From positions 747,320 to 811,319 of the forward strand of contig NC_066571.1 in NCBI RefSeq assembly GCF_024679095.1: a stretch of 64,000 nt of DNA. Direction: 5' to 3'. The stretch's first letter is position 1, and each line of letters begins with the position of its first letter. The notes under the pieces are model-generated. The model was not told the origin of the DNA and did no database searches. It saw only the letters and a list, made by a program, of their open reading frames with translations. Made by a program: the position numbers and the translations under genes. The DNA is from Eriocheir sinensis. Lineage: Eukaryota > Arthropoda > Malacostraca > Decapoda > Varunidae. Positions 54,892-64,000 of this stretch are shown piece by piece.

Positions 54892-55713
54892 TGGATTATC
54901 AATATACAGTCATCTATCAAAGGTGGCATATGCTGGGGGGCGTGTCGCCTCACCCACCCTAAAACGCCAAGTCCGAGGGTCCCTCCAGACAAGTCTCCAT
55001 GTAGGGCCCCCTTTCAACCTGAGTACCTCCTGGCAGGATTTATCAACTTGCTCAAGTCACAAACTCTGTAGGTGTCATTATTAGTTTCTTCTGATCTGAG
55101 AGTGAGTCAAAACTGTAAAGTTAACATGTACCCAGTTATGATAATCATTATTAATAGTTTCGTGTATTTCCTAATTTCGTGTCATCGTGTTCCATCAATG
55201 TCCCCAATCACACCTGGGAACCCAGCAATGTCTTGAAATTCAGTTTCTTTCTTGATTAATCTGTGTAATAAGAAAAAGACAACAATTTTTGTACCTGTTG
55301 ATAATTGTGCTCAACGTTTTTATTAGTTAAATAAATGCATTTGTACAGTTGTTTTGCTTTATTTTCTTATGCTGGAGGATAGAACTGATCTTGATTTTCA
55401 TGACCCTATTTGTGCTGAGTGAATGAGGGAGTTATAGTTCAGCAGTGTTATCATTAGGTAAGGTTGGAGGCATTTGATAAGCTGTGTGTTGTCTTGATCT
55501 TGACAAGTAATGCACAGGGCACCAGTACAGGTGCATAACACGGATATTTGTGTTGGCTGCTGGGGGAACTGGGGTGCCGAGTGTGTATGGAAGGGATATG
55601 AATAGGTGTACTACTAGTTAGTCTTGGTGTGTTGTGACAAGTGAGTGTGTATTTGTTTTCTGAATGAGTCTATTGTACCGCAGTCTAAAGTCTGTATGGG
55701 GAGGCTGTTCCAG

Positions 55714-56070
55714 TCACGTGTGGTGCGTGGAAAGTACGAGTGTACGAGATATATGCGTCGGTGTTTGTGTGATATGTTTGGTATTTTTGGCTGAGTGTGT
55801 TACGAGTACGCTGACTGTTTGCGTCCTGTAAGTATGTGTGTGGGTCAATGTCAATGTAAGTGTATGTGATCTTGTACAGAATTTTAAGTGTGTGCTTGTC
55901 TGCACATGTGAAGAGGTTACATATTAATCTGTTGTTTGATCTGTGTTATGATGCCTGGTGTTCAAGTTCATTGTTTATAATGAACCGAGCCACCTTGGTG
56001 TTGATTAGTGCTAACTTATAAATGTTTGTGTGTGTGTGTGTGTGTGTGTGTAAGGATCCCACACCGTGGA
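55714..56070 (-). pseudogene. Degenerate LINE RT C-terminal fragment (unit B)
   Basis: Copy of 51840-52200. The FPR-x-x-RDWN text is still recognisable on the minus strand, with its own substitutions. Confidence 0.55.
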
Positions 56071-56240
56071 GCAGCATGCTAGTGTTGGTCTCACAAGTGT
56101 GTTGTTCATCAGCGCTTATTTGTCTCTGGCCCTTAAGCCTGCGTCAAGTGAGAACCTATTGCCTGGACACAGGCAAGTATCTAATGTCTAAGTTAAAAGA
56201 GTTTGCTTTCCCGGAAAACCCATTTATCCATCAGCCTGAT

Positions 56241-56393
56241 AGGGTATCAGGACACCTCTCCTCCCGAAATTGATCTTTCTTTCGGCCACCTCTTTTAATT
56301 ATTTTTTGGGAGCAGCGAGTAGCGGTTTTTTTTTATTATTGTTTTCTTTTTTTGTGCCCTTGAGCTGCCTTCTTTGTTGTAAATAAAAAAAAA
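56241..56393 (+). mobile_element. LINE 3' tail, copy 6 (unit B)
   Basis: Same junction as copy 5, so both derive from one insertion that preceded the duplication. Confidence 0.85.
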
Positions 56394-56424
56394 GGTAAGA
56401 TGAACAGGTGGTGTGCCATCTGCC

Positions 56425-56970
56425 TAGGCTGGGCCTATGAATTTTAGAGTAAAAGAGTCGACATTAAGATGGTACAGCAAGACACAGAAGCTAGAGGGAG
56501 TAGACTGGCATGTAGGAGACTGGGGGAGCAAGCTGATGTTTAAAGCAAGAACGAGAACCCCGCAGCTAAATGGCAGGAATAAGAAAAGGGGAAACCAGAA
56601 CTGTAGCTGTAGGACAGGGGAGAAAGAATCAGTGGAACACCTAATAGTAGAATGCAGCAACTATGAGAGGCAGAGAGGGGAGTTATTAGTAGCACCAGGG
56701 AGGAGTGGGCTAAGAGGCTGGAGGAGGACAACGGGGCAATCGCACGGTACGTGTTGGATGGAGATGCAGTGCTGGGAAAAAAGGGCACAAATGCTTGAAT
56801 AAGCGCACGGATAAGCAATGTCAGTAAGTTATTCCAGCAACAAACTGAAAAGTAAAGTGTGATAGTGTATTGCAGTGAAGAAAAATTAAGCTACACAGCA
56901 CAATTGAAAGGAAAAGTGTGAATAAACAGGAGAGACGCCCGAGAGGAGGAGGACAGGTCAAAAGAAGAAG
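56425..56970 (+). pseudogene. LINE C-terminal Cys/His fragment (unit B)
   Basis: Frame 56437-56802 repeats the NCSCRTGEKESVEHLIVEC motif of unit A with a few substitutions. Confidence 0.6.
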
Positions 56971-57003
56971 AGGAAGAATGTTTGTTTACATATCCGCCTA
57001 AAT

Positions 57004-57090
57004 GCGTTCCATTTACGGCGCGAAAACCCGGACCTGGGTCTGGGTTTAAAGCCGAACCTGGTTCCGGGTTTTGTGTCAAATGGAAGACGC
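57004..57090. other. Foldback hairpin of 87 bp (unit B copy)
   Basis: Left arm GCGTTCCATTTAC...AAAACCCGGACCTGGGT; right arm ACCTGGTTCCGGGTTTT...AAATGGAAGACGC. Arms are about 40 bp with small offsets. Confidence 0.7.
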
Positions 57091-57453
57091 CTTTGAAGCA
57101 CTGGGTGTTCGTTACTAACCGACTATCAAATTTGACACAAGGAATTGGCGTTACCAGATTTGGATTATTTTACCATATTGAAAACCTATAACCTATAGAG
57201 AGGTTGCACTGACGTCACACCGCTTCGCTTTTGTTTTAGGAAAAACAATTGTCAGCCATTTTGGGAGGCACGAGCGATCAGCTCAGCCCCTGCCCCTAGA
57301 GTCCCTTTATAGAGAGAGTCCCGACATAGGCATGTATAAGGCTGCTGGGCGCCATTTTTGGCCCTTCGAGCACCGCGCCGACTTTGAACTGAGGTAATAA
57401 AAACATAATATTGCCTATTTTGGGAGCGGATTCGTCTGCTTTTTAATGTAACA
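57091..57453. other. No gene; possible transposon leader
   Basis: Contains TTGCACTGACGTCAC and a (GA)-rich CTTTATAGAGAGAGTC. No conclusive element end. Confidence 0.4.
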
Positions 57454-57681
57454 GTGACTTGTTGCCTAGCCTTCGGCTGTAGCAACATGCCACAAAGGGG
57501 ATACAAAGTGTATAATTTAACTGCAAAGCCGCTGAGAAGACATAGGTGTGCTAACAGTCAGTCGTCTTGGGAGGAAACCATCGCTTATGACAGCAAGACA
57601 CACACATTGCCATTGTGTGTGTCTTGCTGTCATAAGCGGCCTCCCTTTGTACTGTCTTTGGAAAATTGGAAATCATTGTGA
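57454..57681 (+). pseudogene. THAP-like zinc-finger fragment
   Basis: The frame starts TCCLAFGCSNMPQRGYKVYN (from a GTG), then AKPLRRHRC. C-x-x-x-x-GC-S-N followed by a basic PLRRHR stretch resembles the first half of a THAP domain (C2CH), found in P-element and related transposases. The expected second C and H and the AVPTIF-type end are not visible. A 25-bp hairpin interrupts it at 57582. It could be a transposase remnant; a host gene exon is less likely because the surroundings are repeats. Low certainty. Confidence 0.35.
57582..57638. other. Perfect 25-bp hairpin with 7-nt loop
   Basis: CGCTTATGACAGCAAGACAC plus ACACA (57582-57606) is exactly complementary to 57614-57638. The loop is TTGCCAT. 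Confidence 0.9.
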
Positions 57682-59290
57682 GAGAGGCACAGCTACAAGG
57701 ATTGAAACAATCGTTCACATCAGGTCCAGCCATCGAAGCTGATGAGGGAAGCTGTGGCCCTTATGGCCAAAATTATTGGATGTGATCTCTCCTGCAGGGC
57801 TCTAGCTGTTATAACAGACTCACAATGGATATTTCACAGTCTCATCAAGGCCAGAGTCTAATAGACTGGACGTGTTACAAGAATTTAGATGAACAGAAGC
57901 TAATTTTTGCTGAGCCATATGTAACCTGTCTTGGTAAAACTCTAGAATCACACCCAACTCACTCTAAAAGTTAACACATTATTTGTTTAGATTGTATTTG
58001 CTAATCATCACTCTGGTAACCGTTTCCATTATTATTACTCGTTTATGAGATTTTAAAATACGGGGAAATATTAGTATTTCAGCGGTGATAGGTTAGGTTA
58101 CTATTTGCTCATGTACGTGAAGGGTCTTCAGCTAGAAACTCCTCTAGGTTGGGATATAAGTGCATCTTTATTTTAATAGCCTAATGTATAAAGTTGTACA
58201 GTCTTCATTTTCATGGGTACCAATGTCATTATAATATGCTGAAGACATTTTCCTACAGTATTCTCTAAACCTAGCTATTTTGACCCTCAAGCAAAATGAA
58301 ATACATTTACATGCCTTAGTATTTTACTGTATTAATTTTTCAATCACCAATAAGTATTTAAATTAAATTAAATGTTATTGAATTATAATCATTGATGACT
58401 TATCTTCACAATACCTTGGAATCGCACAGAACATTTATTGCAGCAATAGTGTGTGGGTGTGTGTGTGTGTGTGTGTGTTTGTGTTAACACAATAAAGAGA
58501 GCAGCACGGCGAGTAATGGAATCAGGGCCCCCTCCACCCCCAGACAATTAGGTTACACTAATTTTCTTTCCATATGCTAAAGTTTACTCCAAGCAAGTAA
58601 TGGAAAGGAAGCAAAGTGCCTTTGCATTGATGAAGCTTGGGTAGTGTGTCAGCCACGTGGCCCATGACAAGTATATCAAGGCTCCTGACGTTCAGGAGGC
58701 AGCGTCCCTCCCTGCAGGCAAGGGTCAGGCGATGAAGGGATATGTAGGTAATAGAAAGACTTCCCCAACTGCTGCCGATAATGTTTTACAGCGATAAGTA
58801 TATTGTTAAATCCATCCATCACAGCAGCAACACTCAAAGAGAAGCACCCAGACTTGCGTGAAGTCTGTCAGTACCCTCTGAGCGTTGCCGCCTCTCAAGG
58901 TCGTCAGCAGCCCGCCGTGACACGCCTATATCACAGGCTACGTGGGTTACTGAGTGCCTATACTGAGACAATGACTGATCGTAAGATTAATAGTAATCTC
59001 TTGTCACCTTCTTACGGCACATAACAACGGCTGGTGACCAAATTATGGTAAAGTATAAGGGCGTAATGGTGGGTTGGCGATACCTGTTGATGTAGACACA
59101 AACTGTCTCTTATTTACTTTCCCAGAGCTCGTTGGCTGCTGGTTCCCTGCTGGCTGTTAGAGGAAGGTATGCAGGTCTTACACAAGTGTGCTCAGTCTCA
59201 TTGGAAGACCCGTATGGCTGTGAAACAGAAATACAAAAGAGAGCGTGTGCTAGGGTTTGAAAAGCGCGACGAAAACAGGGCCAATAATGG
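57682..59290. other. No gene recognised; (GT)n at about 58450-58486
   Basis: AT-rich first half, then mixed sequence. The frame 58803-59024 shows no known motif. No terminal repeats found. Confidence 0.5.
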
Positions 59291-59400
59291 CTAGGGGTGA
59301 GCAGGTACCGGTACCAGTACCGGTACTAACGGTACCAGCTAAACGGTACGGTACCGGTACCAGATTGCTCGGTACCGGTACCAGTTGCTCGGATTTATAT
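59291..59400 (+). repeat. hAT-like terminal region with GGTACC iterons (copy 2)
   Basis: CTAGGGGTGAGCAGGTACC is like a hAT terminal repeat. It is followed by about eight GGTACC motifs and matches 42126-42230. Confidence 0.6.
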
Positions 59401-59624
59401 ATTGGATTTATTGATAATTCTTCATGTCCGATTTTTTTTTTAGGTTGCTAATAAATATTGTTATTGTTATTAGACTATGATCGAGTACATCCATAATAAC
59501 TATACATGCTATTTTTTTATCGAAAAAATAAATATTCACTTCATTCAGAGAGAGAGAGATCACCACTTAGTAAGTGGATATCTCGGTGATATGGGTAGTG
59601 GTACCGATCATAGTCTAACAGTAA

Positions 59625-59735
59625 TAACAATATATATTAGCGTTTTCTAAGACTCGTGGACTCACTAACTTTTAACCCAAGACTTCGTTTTCTTTTACTT
59701 GCCACTGTTAAATTCAAAGGACTCGTTAACTTTTG

Positions 59736-59804
<69 letters not shown>

Positions 59805-59919
59805 CATATTTATCTAATAAAGCATTAACGAAAAAAAGTTCGAATCCCTTGGCGAGTTTCTGGCTATAAGAATTGTATGATGAATTATATAAGATGATTA
59901 AATATTGGAGGTGTAGCAG

Positions 59920-59956
<37 letters not shown>

Positions 59957-59957
59957 G

Positions 59958-60002
<45 letters not shown>

Positions 60003-60951
60003 GAGAGATCACCACTTAGTGAGTGGATATCTCTGGTGATATGGTAGTGGGTACTCGATCATGTCTAATAACAATAACAATATTTATTAGCAACCTAAAA
60101 AAGAAAAAAAGAATCGGACATGAAAAAATTATTCAGTAACTCAATAAATAAATAAAATAATGGAAAAGGGAGCTGTGATGGAAACGGAAAGCAGGACAAA
60201 ATGGTGGGAACTTGGGGAGACGGTCAGCGGGGGCAGTGACTCAGCTGTCTACACAGGGCCCATACCACAATATGTGGAGGCGGGCGAGCACCGAGCGTCA
60301 CTAAGATCCTAACGGCAATGCGCAGTGCCGGTGATCAAGCTTCCCGGAACCCAGTGATCATGATTATCGCGGTACCAGTACCGATATCAGTTATCGATAC
60401 CAGTACCGGCGGTGATCATTAAGCTTCCCGGAACAAGTGATCATGATGCTTCGCGGTACCAGTACCGATAGCAGTTATCGATACCAGTTACCGGTACCGG
60501 TACATCGTTCGGATCACACGCCGTACGGTATCGATAACTGCTATCGGTACTGGTACCGCGAAGCATCATGATCACGGTTCCGGGAAGCAATGATCACTCG
60601 CCGGTACTGGTATCGATAACTGCTATCGGTACTGGTACCGCGTAGCGTCCTGAGCACTTGGGTTCCGGGAAGCTGACGCTCGGTGCTCGCCCGCCTCCAT
60701 GTGGTATGGGCCCTGTGTGTAGACGCTGAGTCACTGCCCATGACCGTCTCCCCAAGTTCCCACCATTTTGTCCTGCTTTCCGTTTCCATCACAGCTCCCG
60801 TTTCCATTATTTATTTATTTATTGGAGTTACTGGATAATTTTCATGTCCGATTCTTTTTCTTTTAGGTTGCTATTAAATATTGTTATTGTTATTAGACTA
60901 TGATCGAGTACCCATTACACATATCACCGAGATATCCACTCACTAAGTGGT

Positions 60952-61013
<62 letters not shown>

Positions 61014-61125
61014 GCTACACCTCCAATATTTAATCATCTTATATAATTCATCATGCAATTCTTTATAATAGAAACTCTCGCCAAGGATTCAAACTTTTTT
61101 CGTTAATGCTTTATTGGATAGATAT

Positions 61126-61197
<72 letters not shown>

Positions 61198-61304
61198 AAG
61201 TTAACAGAGTCATACGAATTTAACAGTGGCAAGTAAAAAGAAAAAGTCTTGGGTTAAAAGTTAGTGAGTCCCACGAGTCTTTAGAAAACGCTAATATATA
61301 TTAT
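59625..61304. repeat. Large inverted repeat (arms about 800-880 bp) ending at the gap
   Basis: 59625-60500 is mirrored by 60512-61304 around about 60506. Both arms carry TATATTAGCGTTTTCTAAGA-type sequence, GA/CT arrays, AGTGGATATCTC, a GACATGAAAA/TTTTCATGTC segment and GGTACC iterons. Array lengths differ between arms. The right arm ends exactly at the N gap. Confidence 0.88.
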
Positions 61305-61404
61305 NNNNNNNNNNNNNNNNNNNNNNNNNNNNNNNNNNNNNNNNNNNNNNNNNNNNNNNNNNNNNNNNNNNNNNNNNNNNNNNNNNNNNNNNNNNNNNNN
61401 NNNN
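61305..61404. other. Assembly gap (100 N)
   Basis: Exactly 100 N, a common placeholder for unknown size. Confidence 0.99.
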
Positions 61405-62461
61405 CAAGACGGCATGGAGGTTCTTTAGGTGATGGTCCATGTCTTTCCCTTGTACTATCAAATCATCAAGGTATACATGTACAATTCTTCCTGTCAGACC
61501 TATGAGAACTTGATTCATGATCCGTTGATAGGCTGCAGGTGCTGTTTTTAATCCAAAGGGACTGTAGTGAATTCATAGAGGCCATAAGGTGTCGTGAAGG
61601 CTGTCAAGTGTTTAGATTCCTCTGCCAATGGGACTTGGTGGTAGCCCTGGCGCAAATCAAGGGAGGTGAATACTTTACTTTCCCTAACTGTTGCAAAATG
61701 AGGTTAATGTTAGGGAGTGGATGTTTGTCATCAATCAATTCATCGTTCAGAGCGCGGAAGTCGAGACAAAGTCTGACTCCACCATCCTTTTAGCAACAGG
61801 GACTAGAGGTGCGCTGTGGGTGACGCACTAGGGCGTATAATACCCTGGGCCTCAAGGTCCTTGAGCTGAATCTCTATTTCTTTATGATATTTTACTGGTA
61901 TTGGGTATGGCTTTTTATATATAGGCTTGTCATTTTAGCCTTAAAGTGTGAACATAATAGGGGTAATAGTGAGTGGCTCGTTTTTAGAGCAAACACATCA
62001 GGATACTTGCGGGTTAAGCCCTTCAGACAGCAATTTTCCCGTTGTGAGGGTAAAAATAGCTCGTCTATCAGCTTATCGAGTACCATCTGCTTACTTGACT
62101 GGGTGACAGGCGGCTTTGTAGCTGTTTTTGTGACAGCCGCTACACATTCATTAGTCGATGATTGATAGTATTCTGAGTGACAAGAATAAATGAGACCCAT
62201 CACTTCACCTGTTGGCATATCAATAGTTTCTTCAGTTGGGTTAGCATAGGGAATGATGAATTTGCCTTTGGTTTGTTTGACGTTAGGAGTTAAGGTTACT
62301 AACCCGGGAAATAAAAATGAAGAAGGGATATCATTGGACCTTGGGAGAAATAAGGCTTGCTGGGCTCTGCCAATCTCTGCCTCCAGAGTGACATACCCTG
62401 CCGTGCCTGGGAGCAAGGACGCCACGTTAATAGCGTATGCTTTCACTGGTACTTCCTCCAT
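61405..62461 (-). pseudogene. RT and pre-RT (Gypsy element 3)
   Basis: The frame 62461-61892 is pre-RT linker (GRAQQALFLPRSNDIP, LLTPNV-like text, KYPDVFALK). RT blocks follow in shifted frames: KDGGVRLCLDFRALN, INLILQQLG-like text, FTSLDLRQGYHQVPL, TPYGLYEFTTVP, then MNQVLIGLTGR and VYLDDLIVQG with the catalytic DD (about 61460). Two or more frame changes (about 61560-61890) break it. The gap removes the rest. Confidence 0.82.
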
Positions 62462-62596
62462 CTCGTCTAAAGTAGGTTTAAGGTCGGTTAGTCAATCTTC
62501 TGGGTACGGGCTCATATCGTCCGCAGCCAGGGAATGAACTTCCACTGGGTAGGCGCCCACCATTACACTAAACTGCCCAGGTGTGGCCAGCGGCAG

Positions 62597-62866
62597 CTAC
62601 CACATTTGTCTCCACATAAATTCTAGGCCCAACAAAACTGCTGTTGGTAACACTATACCTTGTGATATTACTACAAACTTTTCTATAATTTCTCCGTGCC
62701 CAAAGTCTACTACTACTTCGGCTATTCCTTTATTAGGGATTGGAGTCCGATCTACCCCTTGTATGGAGAGAGGTTCTGTAACTATCATCTTCCCGCCTAC
62801 CTTCCTAAATAAATCTTCTTCTATTAGGGACGCTCCTGCTCCTGTGTCTAGCATTGCGTAAACCAT
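62597..62866 (-). pseudogene. Aspartic protease (Gypsy element 3)
   Basis: VYAMLDTGAGASLIEEDLF holds the D-T-G active site near the start; VLLGLEFM about 70 residues later matches the conserved ILG region. It is short, as expected for a retropepsin. A stop region (about 62590) separates it from the pre-RT frame, so a frameshift or loss is likely. Confidence 0.8.
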
Positions 62867-64000
62867 CTCCTTTGTGCATTAGCGCCTACGCACAATCTCA
62901 ACGTGAGGGCGTTGGTAGGGCCATGGACTGCCGCAGCTACTCTGGGGTCGTTTTTTTGTTCTTCTCGTGGTCAGGGTTGACCCAGGAGCTACAGGGTGAG
63001 GGACCGGCCGTACTCCGGGCGCCAGGCAGCGCAGGCGAGACAGGCTGACGCCTGTTTCGAGTGGGCTGGTACTGAGGGTACCGAGAGCCCGTTGGTGGGT
63101 GGTAGGCACCCCTATACTGCCTTCCATATGTGCAATCGCGAGCCATGTGTCCTACATACCCACAAGCATAACATGTGGGTGGCGTGGGCGCGTTCCCATA
63201 TGGGCGTGTAGGTGGCGCGGCGTGCCGTCCTCCCTTTGGGGTATCGGGTAACGTGACTGGCCTGGAGGGCGTGGAGGACGGGCTTGTGAGACATGTTTGG
63301 GTCCGGATGCCTGGGTGGAACAGACGTTCAGCACTTTTATTTCTTTGGCGATATCGGCATCGGATAGCTTCGACTCTGGATAAGCTTTAATATACTCATA
63401 CCCTTTCTTTAATACCTTCTGTGGGTCCCCTTTCTTCCTCCGTTAGGATGAGTAAGAGGGCCGGAGGGAAAGCCTCTCTGAGCCGTAAAGCGGTTATCTC
63501 AGTTAGCAAACTGGCATTGTCAGGCTTGAGAGCGATCAACTCGTCTCTCAATGTCTCCAGGCGGATGAGGAAGGTGCGGATGTTTTCTCCTGTCCGCCGT
63601 TTTGCCTCTCCCAATTCTTTCTGGAGGACCGAAAAGGTCCTTACTGTGGGAAACACACGTAGGAAGTCTTCCTTTACTTTTTCCCAATCCTGTCCACATC
63701 TAGTGATACAACCGAGGAGATGATCGCGCGCTGCTCCCAGGGCATATTGTTTGGCTAACTCAATCTTTCCGGTAGTGTCCCAATTTGCCTGTGTCCGGCT
63801 TTCAATATCCTCTATCCATTTCTTTGCTAGCTTATGGCATGGGAGGTTTGGTGCTTTGCTACTTTTTTCTTCTCCACCACAAAAATATAAGAGTCCCTGC
63901 ACTCTACTAAAATCATTCAAGGTATGACGGCTAAGTAGCGTGACAAGATCATCATGGGCAAGGGTGATCGATTTTCCAGCTCCTTTTTTGGGGGGAGGGT
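62867..64000 (-). pseudogene. gag with CCHC zinc knuckle (Gypsy element 3, start outside the window)
   Basis: The main frame 63920-63396 has capsid-like text (QANWDTTGKIELAKQYALGA, then DFLRVFPTVRTFSVLQKELG and FLIRLETLRDELIAL). In another frame CYACGYVGHMARDC (63132-63173 on plus) is a classic C-x2-C-x4-H-x4-C knuckle followed by an Arg/Tyr/Pro-rich tail. The frame changes between about 63395 and 63200. Gag continues beyond 64000. Confidence 0.8.

Larger units (their letters stand above)
53213..57090. repeat. Tandem duplication, unit B
   Basis: Second copy of unit A, about 290 bp longer. Most of the difference is an extra block (54625-54891) with a tRNA-like head. Apart from the subfeatures listed, no coding motif is seen. 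Confidence 0.88.
61405..64000 (-). mobile_element. Ty3/Gypsy element 3 (gag-PR-RT), truncated at gap and window end
   Basis: Reading on the minus strand from 64000: gag, CCHC knuckle, protease, pre-RT, RT start. Everything after the RT active site is lost in the gap. It differs clearly in sequence from the other two Gypsy elements and the Gmr1-order one. No LTR in view. Confidence 0.82.

Noticed and set aside
57454..57681. Host THAP-domain gene
   Set aside because: Only the first half of a THAP-like finger is visible, the frame is interrupted by a hairpin, and the surroundings are repeats; kept as a low-confidence transposon remnant.
58803..59024. Possible 73-aa gene
   Set aside because: No recognised motif, no neighbours, and its length is expected by chance.

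Overview
The window looks like intergenic DNA from an arthropod, most plausibly a decapod crustacean. I found no host gene, rRNA, tRNA or CRISPR array. Nearly all coding capacity belongs to transposable elements: several Ty3/Gypsy LTR elements, CR1/Jockey-type LINEs, a PIF/Harbinger DNA transposon and hAT-like tips. Between them lie very long (AT)n, (CT)n, (GATA)n and trinucleotide arrays. The host assignment is an inference from this repeat style and from spliced transposon genes; no host marker gene is present.

Positions 104-35658 form one nested structure. The outermost element is a minus-strand Ty3/Gypsy-type retrotransposon whose order is gag-PR-IN-RT-RNase H, with integrase before reverse transcriptase (the Gmr1 order) (internal part 1062-5725). 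Its 5' LTR, which should be about 1.1 kb, lies in three pieces (5726-6190, 23329-23351, 35043-35658) because two DNA transposons landed in it. The first (6191-23328) is a PIF/Harbinger element with a plus-strand spliced Myb/SANT-like gene and a convergent six-exon transposase gene. It has itself been hit by a Gypsy element carrying an envelope-like gene (6362 to about 11 kb), LINEs, a SINE and a foldback element. The second (23352-35040) has CCCAGCA ends and a 2-bp target duplication. It contains a second Gypsy element (about 24067-31110, itself split by a 1913-bp TG...CA insertion) and a LINE fragment with esterase and endonuclease domains.

Positions 35659-42541 are low-complexity DNA (pyrimidine tracts, AAT, CT, AGG, ACC and ACT arrays, and a 70-80-bp minisatellite) around a minus-strand LINE copy. 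Positions 42590-46985 hold an almost full-length CR1-type LINE: tandem-repeat 5' leader, an intact ORF1 with coiled coil and SGNH esterase, and a broken ORF2 with endonuclease and RT. Next come a hAT-like tip, a 366-bp (AT)n array, and LINE fragments.

Positions 49637-57090 are a diverged tandem duplication of a unit of about 3.6-3.9 kb made of LINE debris. A THAP-like fragment with a perfect 25-bp hairpin follows. Positions 59291-61304 carry hAT-like tips and a large inverted repeat that runs straight into a 100-N assembly gap. After the gap, a third Gypsy element (RT, protease, gag; minus strand) runs off the window end.

Almost every pol gene is broken by stops or frameshifts. The longest uninterrupted frames are LINE ORF1 (350 aa), the env ectodomain (487 aa), the pol C-terminal part of the env-bearing element (about 630 codons) and one LINE RT (467 aa).
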